Assembly: GCA_034766995.1 (NCBI GenBank)
Contig: CM068314.1
Span: 37,114,208-37,178,207 of the forward strand
DNA: 64,000 nucleotides
Direction of reading: 5' to 3'
Source: Acanthacorydalis orientalis
Lineage: Eukaryota > Arthropoda > Insecta > Megaloptera > Corydalidae
Shown: one piece after another, positions 25,173 through 40,505 of the stretch
Numbering within the stretch: the first letter of the stretch is position 1
Layout of the letters: each line of letters opens with the position of its first letter
Position numbers and translations under genes: made by a program
Notes under the pieces: generated by a model
Seen by the model: only the letters and a program-made list of their open reading frames with translations
The model's database searches: none
What the model was told of the DNA's origin: nothing

Positions 25173-26068
25173 GGGGGGGGAGAGAGAGAGAGATGTGTAG
25201 AAATAAATAAATATAATAATTAAAATTGTCTAGATGTAATCATAATAATTCAAATTGAAAATAAGATATTTATTACGAAATATGATATTAATTGTCTATT
25301 TGATCTTTCTTTAGTGATTTTGTTTCAATTTTTCTTTTATAGTTAAACAAAAACTAATATATATTTTTTAAGAATTAGGTTTTGTTTGTTGGTCTAAATA
25401 GAAAGAAGTAAACAATTACAATTACTGATCTTTTAACTTATTCTTATTTTACTTTAATTAATTTATCAGAAATTTATTTAATAATTGTAAATAGTTTAAA
25501 ATTTAGTTAAATTTAAAGTAATGGAAAATTGACAATCTATTTAAAATATTTTTGACATTGTTGAACAATATATTAAAACCATTATTCCTGATAGAGGTTT
25601 ACAATATCCATACGCGATAATAATTATTGTACTCAATGTACAAATCCGAATATGTAACTAGTATTCAAATAATCTAGTACTGTATCGCTAGCAAATTACA
25701 TTTTCAATTCATGGTTTAATCAAGATTGATCGGGTACTTTTTAGTGATTCAATTGACATACTTCTGGTAAACAATTTTTATTACCAGTTTTTTCGTGTCG
25801 ATTGTTTTCGGTGTTATTTTTCACTTGAATGGGACGCCTGATGACATTGCTATATTGAGAAGCGGCTTACACAATGGGTCCCTCTGTAAGCATAAAAGCA
25901 TGTGCAAATCCTATGGACGTTGTTAGTTGTACGGTTTTTTTTATTACTACGATACTAGAGGAATAAAAAAGCTTCTCTTATTTTGTGCACATTTAAACAA
26001 CTCAATGCTCGTGTACGTTGCTTATTTATTAAATAGAATATTTACAAATGTGTTACATACATGCACAC

Positions 26069-26107
<39 letters not shown>

Positions 26108-26892
26108 CATTATACAGAAAGAACAAATATTTTGTGATTACAATTTTCTAATTTTACAAATGTTTTCTACTAATTTTAATTTGCATTCACACAGTTTTCA
26201 TACATAAGAAATCCTTATCTAAGTAATAAAATGTACAAAATAAGATCGAGTATCACATAGAAAAAGAAGTTAAAAATAATGTTAATCCTTTTAATAAAAT
26301 TATATGTACTTTCAATTTAATTTTATTGGAGCAACTTAAAATGTATATGAAAATGGTACCTTCTATGATCGCCAAATTTAAATATATTATTTATAATCAA
26401 ATAATAAATAGTAAAAGATAATCAAGTCGTTGCGACTTTTTTAATTTATTTTAGTAAAATACTGCATGGGAAAAAATACATTATAATAGTGACAAAAAAT
26501 ATATGATTATCTTAAAACTCATGAGAGTTGGTTTTCTAGAAACTCTATATAATCGAAAAACTAGATATACTGAACTTAGTAACAACTTTTATGAAACTGG
26601 AAAGTTTCAATCTCGCGAGACCTGTTTAGATTTCTTCTTTTATTAATTAATGAGAAAGTTTCGTTGTACAATCATAATTTCATGATAAATAAATAATACT
26701 AGTTTTTTCATGCATCTTTTTTTATTTAAAGTATAATGTAGTAGAAACGCTTGGTTTTTAAAATATTATTCCAATTCATAATTATTGCATATTGTTTTAT
26801 ATTTTTCAGTTGATTTTAATTAATTCATTTTATTTCAGAATTAAGAATACATATTTTATAAATGTAATTTGTTTTGGATTTTTAACATTTTA

Positions 26893-26934
<42 letters not shown>

Positions 26935-27467
26935 CACTGTTGTTCTTTGGCTCCCATGTTCCTAAAATATGGCCACATTTAATTTTTTCTCTTTAAAAAA
27001 ACAAGAGCTACTAACAAGAACAAGAATTTGAGAAAATTTACAGTATTCAAAAAGCTTTAATCGATACACTTATAACATTCAAAAAAAGACTTTTACGGTT
27101 TTAATAGGAATGGAAGAACCATCTTCGATGATGTTTCTGAATGGAATTGATTTAAAGAAAATATTTTTTATTTAATCTTATTTGTTCTATATATACTTTT
27201 ACGAACATTACAACAAATATAATTGTCTACCTTAGGAAGTACATTAATTTATAATTAAATTCAATGTAATCTTAGAATCTAACATTTATGTGCACACAAA
27301 TTAAACATGGGTTTTATATCCCATTATATATAAAATATTCCTAATTATTTTGGTATAATTTTTAAAAAGAATAATTTTGTGATGTTTATTTTTTATCTGC
27401 TCGTATTTCTTGAATATACTGTGTACATTTCAATTAATTCAAGTATATGAATTATTTGTAACTAATT

Positions 27468-27526
<59 letters not shown>

Positions 27527-27966
27527 TTATTAATATTTATGACATGACGTACAAAAAATATTGAATAAAAAGTAAAATAAAAATAAGAAAAATATTTTTT
27601 CCATACTTTTATGGATTTTCATTTTTTATAAGTAAACTTATAAAAAATAACTATCACCGAACTAGTTTCTATTCTGTAAAAGCTTATTCGTCCAGAAGAT
27701 AGTTGAAAGAGATTTACAGGATGTCTTTTGCAATACTACAACTCCTGTTTGTGTGTCAAGAATTTAGTGTTGTCTATAAACGACCGCTATATTATATTGA
27801 ACATCGAACAAAATGGTTTATTTGATATACATTCTACGTGACATGTATAAAATAAATTTCAATTTTATTTATTTCAATTTCGTTTTCGTCATTTTTCAGG
27901 GCATTTACTGGTTATTGAATGAAACTGTACATGAATACAATATTTATCTGAATGTGCTTTGTGACA

Positions 27967-28036
<70 letters not shown>

Positions 28037-28340
28037 GTATGTGTATCTGAAGAGACAGTTACATAAATGGAATAAATGAACATAAGATTAATTGCAAATA
28101 ATTCGATATTATCAAGAGAGTTTAACAAAGAAATAAAAACCATTCACATATTGAAAATAAACATAACAAAACACGTGCAGAATTAAGCAAACGTTTATAT
28201 CATGGAGCTTTTGGATTGTGCAAAACGTAAATACAGATACTCATACATAGAAGTAGTATAAGCGTGTATGTATACAGTACTCGTATACCAGAAGATAGCA
28301 AGTGTGTATATGTTCACTTAGTATGAAACTCATTGAATAA
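22960..28340. other. Gene-poor AT-rich stretch
   Basis: No gene recognised. (TA)n at 23128-23160, 23171-23218, 23532-23557 (after (TATC)n), 24205-24240, 24374-24412, 25117-25154 followed by (GA)n with an internal G run to about 25193, 26070-26101, 26896-26933, 27471-27523 and 27975-28035. Confidence 0.55.
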
Positions 28341-28379
28341 AACCTTCGAATTAAGGGGATAACAACGTAAAACTTAACT

Positions 28380-28580
28380 CGCGAGCATCCAAAACAGACG
28401 GAATGTTGTTCAAAATGTACAAGTATGTTACATTATTTATGTAGACCGCTACAGTGGCACGGCGCCGCCTCATCGGGGAAATGGGAAAACTTTGCGGGCG
28501 GGTGTATAAGTGTATGCCGAGACGCATGCGTCGGCTCGAAGCTAGCGCGTGTTCGTTCCTTCTACAGTCATGTGGTGCAC
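28380..28580. other. CpG-bearing GC-richer island
   Basis: Rises sharply from the AT-rich background with many CG dinucleotides (for example GGCACGGCGCCGCC near 28,456). Open frames on the minus strand have no recognisable product. Could be a promoter or conserved regulatory element. Confidence 0.4.
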
Positions 28581-28619
28581 TCATCCCCGAATAATTAAAC
28601 AGAAACTACTTTAACACGA

Positions 28620-29035
28620 TACAGTGACATTCATTAAAATATGTAAAATATTCGTATACGATGAATGTGAATAACATCTACAGACGTGTTTCGACGAAAA
28701 GTCCAACACAATTATTCATTAACTTAATTAAATTTCACTGAAAAAGTTTTCAAATCAACTGCTTAAATCCTCATATTGATAATTCATATGACTGTTGTCG
28801 TATTTAAATCATATTTTTTTTAAAAAAAATATGACACTAAAAACGATAAAACAATTAAAATGACTTTTTTATATCATAATTTTTCAATTTTATTTTATTG
28901 AAGACATTGACCCTTTAATTCCTTTTAATTTAATATTATAATATTAATATAAATATTATAAAAAAAATAATTTTAAATTATTTTTTAGTATAAGTTACAT
29001 ACGTTAAAAATTAATCAAAGATTGCGCGAAGAATA

Positions 29036-29107
<72 letters not shown>

Positions 29108-32100
29108 GATATATATACGAATGGAATTCTATCCATCGTATTTAAATTTTTGAACAATAATGACAACAGTGATGTAACAAAAAGTTCTTAAATATAAGCT
29201 CCAAAGTTAAATGTAGAGAATCATGGGATAGCATGTCGGATAATCTGGGATTTAATCAGATGAAACAGACTTGATTACAAAAACGGTGTAAGACGCGTGT
29301 TTGAATGTTTATCTTAATGCAATAAATAATACCAGATAAAGTATTTAAAAGCTCGCAAACAACTTTTTTAAACAATGAAAAACAAGTAGTTGAGATTTAT
29401 TACAAGGTCACATAAACAATTGAAGACAACTATAAATCGTGGTATTTCCGCGCTTACTGCCCTCCCTCACTTTCACATTTTATGTCGTTTCGAATATCGA
29501 TTCGGCTACAAAAAAAGATGTAATATATGCGTACCACAGCATCACTAAAAAGATCGATACAAACGATAAAACTTAAGGTTTACATGCAAATCAGTGATAT
29601 CCGAACAATGGGTCGCGTATTGTGACAGTGAACCAGCGGAATCTTTTAATCCTTGTACTATTTGTGATAACGAATAATATGCACATATTTAACTAGATTT
29701 CTGTATATTTTAATTTTAGATAAGCGGGCCGTTTTAAGGGAATGACAAAAACAATTGAAAATCGCGATATGTGCTTATAAAAACTGCTATAGCTGAATGT
29801 TTGGTAAGGAATACGATAAAATATACCCGAATGATTTACGTATTTTTGCAGTATGCAAATAAATTAAAGCGGCTATAATTCAATGAAATACATATACACA
29901 AAAATACTTAGAAGCATATGTATATATATATATATAATTAAACAATTGTTATATAAAATTTTAACAACATAAGTTAACACAAAACAATGTATTTTGACGA
30001 GGACTTGCAATTCACTAAAAAATTATGCATTTAACAGGCTGATTATTATGAAGTATTTATCAATCAAGTTTAAAAACGTTATAAAAAGCTTATCAAATCT
30101 CGTAAGATTATTTTGCGGATCTAAAAGGATGATATGTTGAATTGTTAACAAGAACGAGTTTCGATCTTACAATATTTCTAACATTTTTTAATTATTTCAG
30201 TTTATATAAAACTCATCAATTTATTTAAGGACTTATTGTTTGTTTATTTCTCCTCTCCAACTTTTTTTACCCAAAATTATTACCTTAAAAAAGAACCGAT
30301 TATGTTTAATGAACTTTTATAAATACATAATAAATAAAAAGAGTGCAATTTTATATAAACATTTGCAAACATAAATAGTTAATATTGATTTCCAATTAAT
30401 CTTCAGAAGTAATTTACGAAATGCTTAAATTTCTTAGAAATTGATTAATTGTCACAGTTCATACATATTTATCTATTTGGTAGTTGAATTAATTACAAAA
30501 TTAAGATTCAAACACTAGCTATACACCAATACAAAATATTTGTTTATTATGAACACTGTTTTAAAAATGATTATTATTGTTTCAGCCACCATTTTTACTG
30601 TTTTTTTTTTATAAAATTAATAAAAGCTAAACTCATGATAATAACATCAGTGATTAGATTTTAAGTTCGAAAACTTCACTGACAAAAAAATTCGAACTTT
30701 ATCAATGTTTGCAAAGTGGTATAAAAACTATTGCAAATATATTAAAAACATGTGAACTACTAATAATTGTTTTATAAAAGAATCATTTTATAATTTAATT
30801 GATATATAAACCATGCAATATGAATTTCTTGTAATTATGGAGTGACAAAAAATATTGAAAGTATTATACCCTTGTATAACATCCTCTTTATATTAAACTA
30901 TATTTTTATCATTACTTGTCTAAAATAAATAAATGAATGATGTTTATGTGTTTGTAAAGTTAGAAATATAGTACATTCGCACATTAACATTTTTTGTGAG
31001 AGAAAGATCAACATTATTATACAAAAACAGTTATATTGCAAACGAGAAGCGTCGAATATAAAAACGTTTCGATTAAATTTTGCTACGTTACATAAATCAA
31101 TAATGTAATATACTAACATTTCTGAAGAATTATGATTCTAGTACACAAATCGAGCACGACAAGTGATTATTTTTACAAAATTTATAGCGTGAAAATACAT
31201 AAAATCATATTTAATAGTTTTAAAAAATGGATTTACTAGTAAAATTTAAAAAAGGTATACTATATATTGAATTCTGTGTGTTCATAAGAATATTTTTTAA
31301 TTGGAAATAGAATATTATGAAAATAATGATTACTTATTAAGTATTATTTATTTCTTAAGTATTTTATTTGAAGCCATGTTAAAAAAAAAGAAACCACGAA
31401 ATTATGGTTTTCATCAAATCTGAACACTTGTAGTACTAGGATTACCGAAGTTAATAAACAATAAATAACGTGTAAGCAAGCTCTATCTGAAAATAATTTC
31501 ATTGAAATATTGTTGTTCATCAATAACAAAAGAGTCAGACATCCCTTAATAAACGAAATATGCAAATGAATAATATTCCATTTCGTCCTCGAGGTCAGTT
31601 TGACAATAATTTTCGATATCTTGCTCGTGGGTTTTAGTCGCGTACAAGACAAACGCTTACACCAAACACAAACAATACAAAAATTTTAATTCTATGAACA
31701 ATAGACGCGTGACACATTTTGAAAATCACCGAAAAGCACGTACATTCAAAACACGAACATAGAGCTAAAATGAACCTACACAATTTTAATCGCTACAACC
31801 CGAATCCCATTCTTGTGCGTCCTGTTTGCCTTTCTTGTAACACTCATACCATTTTGATCATCCTCACGCTGGTACGCGTTCACCCGACGTTATCTTGCGC
31901 TGTACAATTATCCTAATCTGTAATTCTTCGTCCTATCCTATCCATTATCGTCTATTCTCTATGTTCCTGCTTTCGTGTATATATACAAAATCTACGTACC
32001 ACCCGCAATATTTAAGTCAGTTTAAAAAGAAACAACATATGTCAATTTTGAACTTGTAACGCTGTACTGCTGTTTCATTTTCAAAGGTATAATATATTAT

Positions 32101-32448
32101 TTTTTTAATTCGTTTCCACGTGTCTTTACTTTCTACTTGTATACAGCTTCGTTTCCTTATCTTATTTGATGTGTATTCTTAACTTCTTTCGCATTTATTT
32201 TTATTTTATAAGACGAGCGTTTTCACAGAGTAAAAAAGACGACAACAAACACAGATGCTGACTCTTACGCTATAATACACTGATTCTGTATTGCAACCCT
32301 TTATAAATATTAACTTGGAAATATATCTTAAAAACGTCTGATATTATTTTTCATCTTTTATAAAAAAAAATAGTAAAACATTGTGAATGTACTAGAAACT
32401 TCATTTAATATTCATTCGAACAATACATCATGTGTGTTGACTTACGAA

Positions 32449-32498
<50 letters not shown>

Positions 32499-33142
32499 TT
32501 CATTAAGCACTTAAGTGTCAAAGAAATTTATAAAGAACTACTTTTCGCTTTCATTTCAATTTAAATTTTTAATAACATTCTATGAAAATAATATATTTAA
32601 AATATAATCGATATACTAATAATATACACTTACTTTTATCATTCAAACTTAATATTAAACTATCTAACAGTCGCTCGTAAAAAGAACATTTTACTGAGTT
32701 TAAATTTGTAAAATAAATTATGAATACTAAGTATATTCTATATCGAAATAATGTAGTTTGTACATGATATTTTAAAATTACGTTTGAAAATGCGAAAAAT
32801 CTACATTAACCAAATTCTAGAATATGCATGAACTAGTTTCAAATATCTTGAATACAAGTGAATGTATTTGAAAAAATATTATTATATGACACAATACAAT
32901 ACGTTAAGTATAAAGGAAGTAATTAATTAGAATAAAAATCATTTTCAACATAAAAATCTAATTTTAAAAATGTATGATTGCTATCAAAATATATATGATT
33001 AATCAAAATATCATTTTGAAATTTTGTTAGTAGGTCGATTTGTGAACTTCATTCATTTCATAAATTTTCAAGAAACTAAATAATTTACTAGCTAAAAGCG
33101 GACCAATAAAATTAAATTTACTTATTCATATATACATATAAG

Positions 33143-33196
<54 letters not shown>

Positions 33197-33898
33197 GATA
33201 TAAAATAGAAATTTTGTATGCGAATGCAAATTTTTGTATGAAAAAAATGTCTGAATTATGTTTAAAATACAAATATACTTGTCCTTATAAGAATTTAAAT
33301 ATATCAGTCTTTGTATATAAATGCGCCACTGATTATATGACAAGTCGGAAATATACTTTTAGTTTCAGTTCATGAAACATTCAGAAAATTAATAATCCAG
33401 ACAAAAAGAAATATGAAAACATTTCAACATAGGACATTCGTGAATATTCTACTAAAAATAAAGAGCTATTTCATTTTTGATCCAGTTTATATTTGATCCG
33501 AATAAAAAAGACAGTCAGAAATACAACAATCAGAATATACTTCGAGACACAAAAACACTTGTCAATAAATATCAATGTTAGAAAAACATTTCAGAAAGTG
33601 ACTGACATATGTAATTCAGCAGAACGTTTCAAGAAAAGTTTCAAATTCACAAAGGCGAACGTGTCTATGCATTGAATACAAAAGCATTACTTGAAACAAG
33701 CATGTCAACATGTAAGAAAAAAGGAAATTGTTTTACGTGTAAGCATTGCAATAAATAATCCCATGTACAATATGTAGAAAAATAACTACTGGAAATTACT
33801 GAAATGCGAAAATATGTCTATTAAATTTACAATAATAGAAATATTTTTTCTTTAAAGAATTATTTTCTATATGAAATACATGTTACAAATATGCACAT

Positions 33899-33959
<61 letters not shown>

Positions 33960-34039
33960 GCGTGTTTTATTTGGGTGTGTTATGTAATCATAAAAAATGT
34001 AAAACAAAATGATACCAGAATATTGAAGTGAAACCAGTT

Positions 34040-34111
<72 letters not shown>

Positions 34112-35572
34112 TATTATTAATGCTCTGCATTTATTTCTATTTCAACCTAATTTTGCTCTTAATGATGACACAACTTATATTATCATTATTTGAAACAGGC
34201 AGTGAAGACAATGTGTTTCATTCAATATTTCCCTCTATCTTGTATATACAAATTAATAGTAAATGTAGACAATTATATAGAGCAAAGAATTTAGAAACAC
34301 TCCGTATGAACAAACGTATGTAAATACGTAAATTTGAACATATTTTTCTTGAAACAACCAAATCAAACAATGTTTTTCCCCTTAGCGTTATCTACAATAC
34401 TTAATTTTTTTCATCACACACACATATTGAAAATTTTATAACCAATTAGAACAGACTCTCACTCTCTTTCTATATATGTACTATAAATGTAATTATTACA
34501 TTTTTTATAATATATTAACACAAACTTTGAAATTAAAATTATGCTGTATATAAAAACAAAGATTCATATTCACTAGACCAATAAATTTTCTTAATGTGCG
34601 ATGCATTGTCTTTCCCCTTGAACACAGTTTTCGTTCATATAGAAATTTGGCTTAAAAGTCCAACTTTATAGGAAAAATGTTTGTTGTAAAGTTGTTGTCA
34701 CAAACCTTATGAAATTTATGATAAAGGCCATGAAAAACTTTATATGAAATTGCATAAAAATAAATTTGCATCGTAGACCAATTAAAGTGACTTTTGGCCT
34801 TCTATAAACATATCTATCGGTAAGTTTGACATAAACTGACGGTAGATTAAATAAAGAATTGTTTATTAAGTACTAATTATTTTTGTTTATCAGAAATTAG
34901 ACATAAATTTTTTATTCATACTAACAACATTTGTTAACAGAATTCTTTATTTTAAATAATAGATTGGTTTTAATTCAACGTATGAATATTCTGTTTCTAT
35001 TTATTAATAATTACCGTAATTTATTCTTAATTAAAACTAACAATAATTAGATACCAATAGAAAAGTTGTATTTTCATAATTTTGTTCTTATTTACAAATT
35101 ATACAAAATATATTCTAAGTTTAAAATTTAATTCCGCAATGAATTCAATATTAAAAAAAGTAATCTGAAAAATAAAGTTAAATATCAATTTCATACATTC
35201 CTTTCTTTAAGTAACATTCTATTTTCTGATTACTTATCAAAATCCTTTGAATGCTTAAAATTCTTCTAACCATAAATATTTTTATTGAGTTAATCGTTTA
35301 TAAGTATTTAGTTCTTGGATATCATTTATGAATTTATTAATAAACACTACAGAAACTAATGACATACTAAAACAGTGACTAACACTTTGGGTTACCAATT
35401 TGTTACCAGTTTAACCCGACCTCAAGAAATGTCATTTCATTAATAAAGCGGTTTTCCTCTAATCTACACAAGAGTTGAGGGATGCTTAGAAGTGCAAAGT
35501 CTATCATATAAAATATTGTACTATTCACAATATGAATCTAAATAAATTGAGATCTAAACTTTTATTTTATTG

Positions 35573-35635
<63 letters not shown>

Positions 35636-36280
35636 GGTAATTAATTTAATAATTATTCACATGTAATTGTTAAAAAATACTCAAAAATATTATTCTTAAT
35701 TGGTTAAAAAGGTCAGGATATATTAAGATATCACGTTAAGATGTTTTAATTGTACTAAAAAGATAAATGTTTAGTTACAATTTGAAGTTTACCATACAAT
35801 AATTCTATGCATGAATTATATTTTTTTATAAATACAGAAATAAATAAAATTAATTCTATATCGTCATGTTTACAATCATACCTTCATAGCGGCGAATACA
35901 AGAAGACATTTTTATATAACAAAACAATGATTATTAAATATACATTTTCTGCAATGGGTGAAACTAAGAATATTTTAATTCATCTTAAAATATTAATTCC
36001 AAAAATTGAATAAATAATATAATTTTTGAAACAATAAATTTAAAATTATGTCAAAGTATTATACTTTAATGATTTAAAAACAAAATTTCTCATTTCTGTT
36101 CTTTATTTTTTAGTAGTATATTTAATAATTTATAATAAAATTTTAGTATAAGACCGAACTGCACTGCGTTTTGTACCAATTTTTATTAAATAAACAATTG
36201 AAAAACTTTCTAAAATTCAACTTCAATTAATAATATATAATTATTTATATTACATATACACAGTTAATATATAATGTATG

Positions 36281-36357
<77 letters not shown>

Positions 36358-36685
36358 TGCTACAATATGTAAGTAAAGAGAAAAATCTGACGCGAAAAAA
36401 TATTAAGAATCCTTGAATAGACTCGGTACGCTTGGCGAAACCAATAAAAATAAAATTAAATTAGATACACGACTCACAATGGCGTTACAAAGATGACGTT
36501 ATTTGCTCTTTTCATTGATGAAAAGTACGTGGAAATCGAAATCGTTAACTTAAATGAAAATGTCTGAAACTCATTGAACTAAAAAGTAATTTCAACATAT
36601 AACTAATAAGTTTAAGTGATCGAAGTTGAAAGGAGAAATAAATTAAACGTATTATTTTAATACGAATTTCGTTCAATATATATAC

Positions 36686-36755
<70 letters not shown>

Positions 36756-37190
36756 TTGTTAGTGTGAAAAAATAGACAACAAGAAAATTACTTTTTGCAA
36801 CGATTTCATTATTAATCACAAATCATTACATCATGACCTGAAGATTTGTAATAGATTTTTAATATTTTGAGCTATATGTCTCACTGGTAAGAAAGATTTT
36901 CATTACTTTTTTCAAAAATAATTAATTATCTGAAAACTTCAAAATAATATAAAGTTAATATTTTCCATACATTTTATTTCATATAATTATAAATAATAAT
37001 TAAATATAATTTAATAAAATTTTGTTTGAATTTCCATTAATAATTTCATAGGCAATACAATGAATATCCTACACGTTAATGATTTATTCAAATACTGATA
37101 AAATATATTATTTTTTATTTAAGGAAGTAATCAATATATATATATATATAAACATATATGAAACCAAGTACACAAAAGTAGGACGTCAAT
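28620..37190. other. Gene-poor AT-rich stretch
   Basis: No gene recognised. A perfect 24-bp A/T palindrome is at 28810-28833. (TA)n at 29040-29104, 32452-32494, 33149-33191, 33912-33954 (after (AC)n), 34041-34110, 35576-35632, 36283-36356 and 36688-36731 followed by (GT)n. A possible zinc-finger relic is at 33,490-33,790. Confidence 0.5.
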
Positions 37191-37226
37191 CTAATATATC
37201 ATTGTTTTTGAATCACAAGAAAATAC

Positions 37227-37374
37227 CTGCCTATGGCAAAAAGCCGTCGTGCCATTCACAGCATTTACAATACCCACCGGATATATTGACTTTGATTGAA
37301 CACGGTCATCATTATCGCAACTTCCGATTCGAAACGGATTGCGAAAACAGATAGCCTTGGAGATTATTTCCATT
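37227..37374 (-). other. Exon-like open segment of unknown identity
   Basis: A less AT-rich island. On the minus strand a 148-base segment is bounded by CTTCAG upstream and CAG/GTATTT downstream and is open from an ATG for 49 codons. The plus strand is also open across much of it, ending in TAG at 37352. Neither reading resembles a family I recognise, so coding strand and reality are undecided. Confidence 0.25.
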
Positions 37375-37439
37375 CTGAAGTATTCGAATGTATTTCTTGA
37401 AATATAATCACATATCTGTACATTTTTATATTACATATA

Positions 37440-38308
37440 CATATAAATAAAAAGTTATTCTCTGATCCACGTATTAATACATACGCGCCTTTATACTTGT
37501 ATAGACAGAACAAATAAATGTGTACAAAAAGGGACAGAGTACACGTTAAATGTATAAATTATTCTATTGGTAAGATATAATTAAAAGTTAATTTTTGTTA
37601 ATTACACCGAGCTAAAACGATTGGCCGATTTAAAAAAATGTTATTTCAGTGAAAAAATATAATTTTTAATTATCTAATTGAAAATTTCGTTTTGATGGAT
37701 TTTTTATTTAAAAATAACAAAACTCATTTCGTTGACATGTATGCATTGATTAATTTAAGTACTATATGTTACGATATAATGAAAAACTGAACATAATTAA
37801 ATAATGAAAAAAGTATAATCAGGACAAATTTACGTTAAATTATAATTGAATATAATTACAATACGTACACGGCTTAACTGATAATATTATCCAAAACTGT
37901 GTTAATAATGTAATGGAAAATGTTCTTCCAATACGACTTATTATTCATATTGATATTTAATATAAATTATTAATCTTTGTTTTGTAGAATTACGTATGTA
38001 TGTATGTATATATATATATATATATATATAAATCAATAACAATATTAATTAATTAATTTTCTTTAGCAAAGCACAAACTTTTACTTGTATAAACTCCACA
38101 TCATTTTCAATTAATATAATTATTATTTCAGTATATTTTTATACTTTATGTACACACATATACATACATTTATACAGACACGTGTATATGCGTGTATATA
38201 TATATATATTGTATTTTAAAAGGAACTTATTAGAAAGAAATAAAACATACATATAATTTACACAAGATTTAAGGATAGCATAGATATGTATTTGTAAATA
38301 AATGTTAT

Positions 38309-38310
<2 letters not shown>
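37440..38310. other. AT-rich stretch without gene
   Basis: Short (TA)n at 38007-38030 and 38195-38210; nothing else seen. Confidence 0.6.
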
Positions 38311-38399
<89 letters not shown>

Positions 38400-38413
38400 T
38401 ATATATATATACA
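38311..38413. repeat. Long (TA)n tract
   Basis: About 84 bases of pure TA then a TAAATATA-interrupted extension to 38413; among the longest perfect tracts in the window. Confidence 0.95.
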
Positions 38414-38639
38414 TATATCAAGATATATATATTTCTTTTTAAAAATTTGTGAAGAATAGCATAAAATGAAATCAATAACGTTTTAAAATTAATAGTAGAT
38501 ATATAAATAAACTTATAAAGGGAAACAAAATTCGCCATAGAAAGCATACAAAAATCATAGAATGACATATACACACGTGCACGTTCTACATCGATAGCTC
38601 ATAAATAAGAACAAAGGAGCACTCAATCAAAAATATTTA

Positions 38640-39250
38640 TCAAGGGCACAAACAGAAGGGAAAGAAGCGAAAAACAAGAAACGAAGACCGGAATTTGGCA
38701 TCGACATCAACTTCCTGTACATAAACTAGCCGCATCTGAGATCGTCGAGTGTAGGTATCTAGCGCTGAGATAGAAGTAGAAGAGAAACATTGAGAAGAAA
38801 AAACAATAGAGTTGCTAAAGGGGGACAAGGAGCGTGAAGCGACGTCAAGAAGACGACGGTTCACAACACTCCGGATCCCAAATTGACAATTCCGCCCAGA
38901 CGTCGAATAACTAGCATGATCAAGCTTTTAGTCTTGGAAACATATTTCCGATTCAAGTCACGCGTGCATTTTCTTGGAGGTCTGCACCTGGTCCCGTGCG
39001 GCGACTGCTCTACTATCGAGGGATGGTGTCGAAGACGGAGCGGGAGCTAATCATCCACGGCTGGAGCGGTCGCGGCGGAGAATACAACCCTGCCTGCCTG
39101 CCTGCCTGCTTGCTTGCCTGCCTGCCAACCCGCCGCTGACCCGGTCTAACGCACATGGGACCTGCACTACTCCAGCCACCCTCCATTACGTAAGGTCGTC
39201 GGGATGCGAGAGCTCAACTGTATATACAGACGGCGACGCGGATACTGTTT
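38640..39250. other. GC-richer island with (CCTG)n
   Basis: The most GC-rich segment in the window, with CpG clusters and a CCTG tetranucleotide microsatellite at about 39,088-39,126 (with CTTG variants). Open frames on both strands overlap and show no known domain. A promoter-proximal or regulatory island is possible. Confidence 0.45.
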
Positions 39251-39309
39251 ACTTTTTAATCGTATATAACGTGTTTGAATCGATATACAACGTTGTCGTT
39301 TTTTAAAAT

Positions 39310-39455
39310 TATTTTTGTTTAAAACACAAATGTATATGTACGTTTCGTATGAATAAAAATTGTCTATTTATGTAAAAATGCAATATATGTATTACTGTTC
39401 TTTTGGATATATACACAAATAACCACACGTACGCATATTATAGTATGTATGTGTA

Positions 39456-39492
<37 letters not shown>

Positions 39493-40426
39493 ATATATAT
39501 ATATATATATATTATATACATATATATATATATATATATATTATCATTAACTTTCTCTTACTCTTTTAATATAACTAACATTTGTACTTACTGTAAAATA
39601 TTTCAGATAAATTTAATATACATAAAATATTTTTTTAGATAAAAGAACTGGTAATATAAAGACAGTGTAAAAATAATTTTAAATTAAAAAGAATGCAAGC
39701 AATTTCTTATAAGTTATATAAAGTGTCAACATGGATTTGTGACTTATGTCGTAATATTTTTATGAATGCGGTTAAAATATATTATTAAATAAAATATAAA
39801 CGAAACGAAGCTGAAATATATTATGAAGTTAGAAAAATAAAATAGTATACACTAAAGAGAACATTTCATATTAACCTATAAGGATACACATATTAAACTA
39901 TCTAAATAAATTAAATAAATATGAATGAGTTATACATTTGTAACATTTTTACTTGTAATAATCTTTATTGAAGTATTTTAGATTATAATTATTTTACTGA
40001 ACATTTTCACGACTAAGAAAATATTTTTTCAATGATTGATTAAAATACGAGCATACAATTTATATTTATACTTGCTGTATTTAGAAAAGGCAGATATATT
40101 TTTTGAAGTACTAAAAAAAGTTGAATTTAAAAAGCTTCAATATCAAATTATTTTTTAATATATATATATATATATATATAGTCCTCTGATTAAAATATAT
40201 TCTTTATTTGTATTTTAAAATAAGTTTGAAAAAAATAAATGAAAATTATATATATATAAGTTGAAAACTAAAATAATATTAAAATATTTTTCCTAAAAAT
40301 ACATTCCATGAATACATTCTATAATAAAAATTATTAAGCTAGGTTCAGTGTAAACTAATGTAAATAATTATATACAAACACATACACACATATACATACA
40401 CATATACATACACACACACATACACG

Positions 40427-40505
<79 letters not shown>

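Noticed and set aside
35807..36013. 68-codon Lys/Ile-rich frame
   Set aside because: Composition matches AT-rich noncoding DNA and no splice or promoter signals support it.
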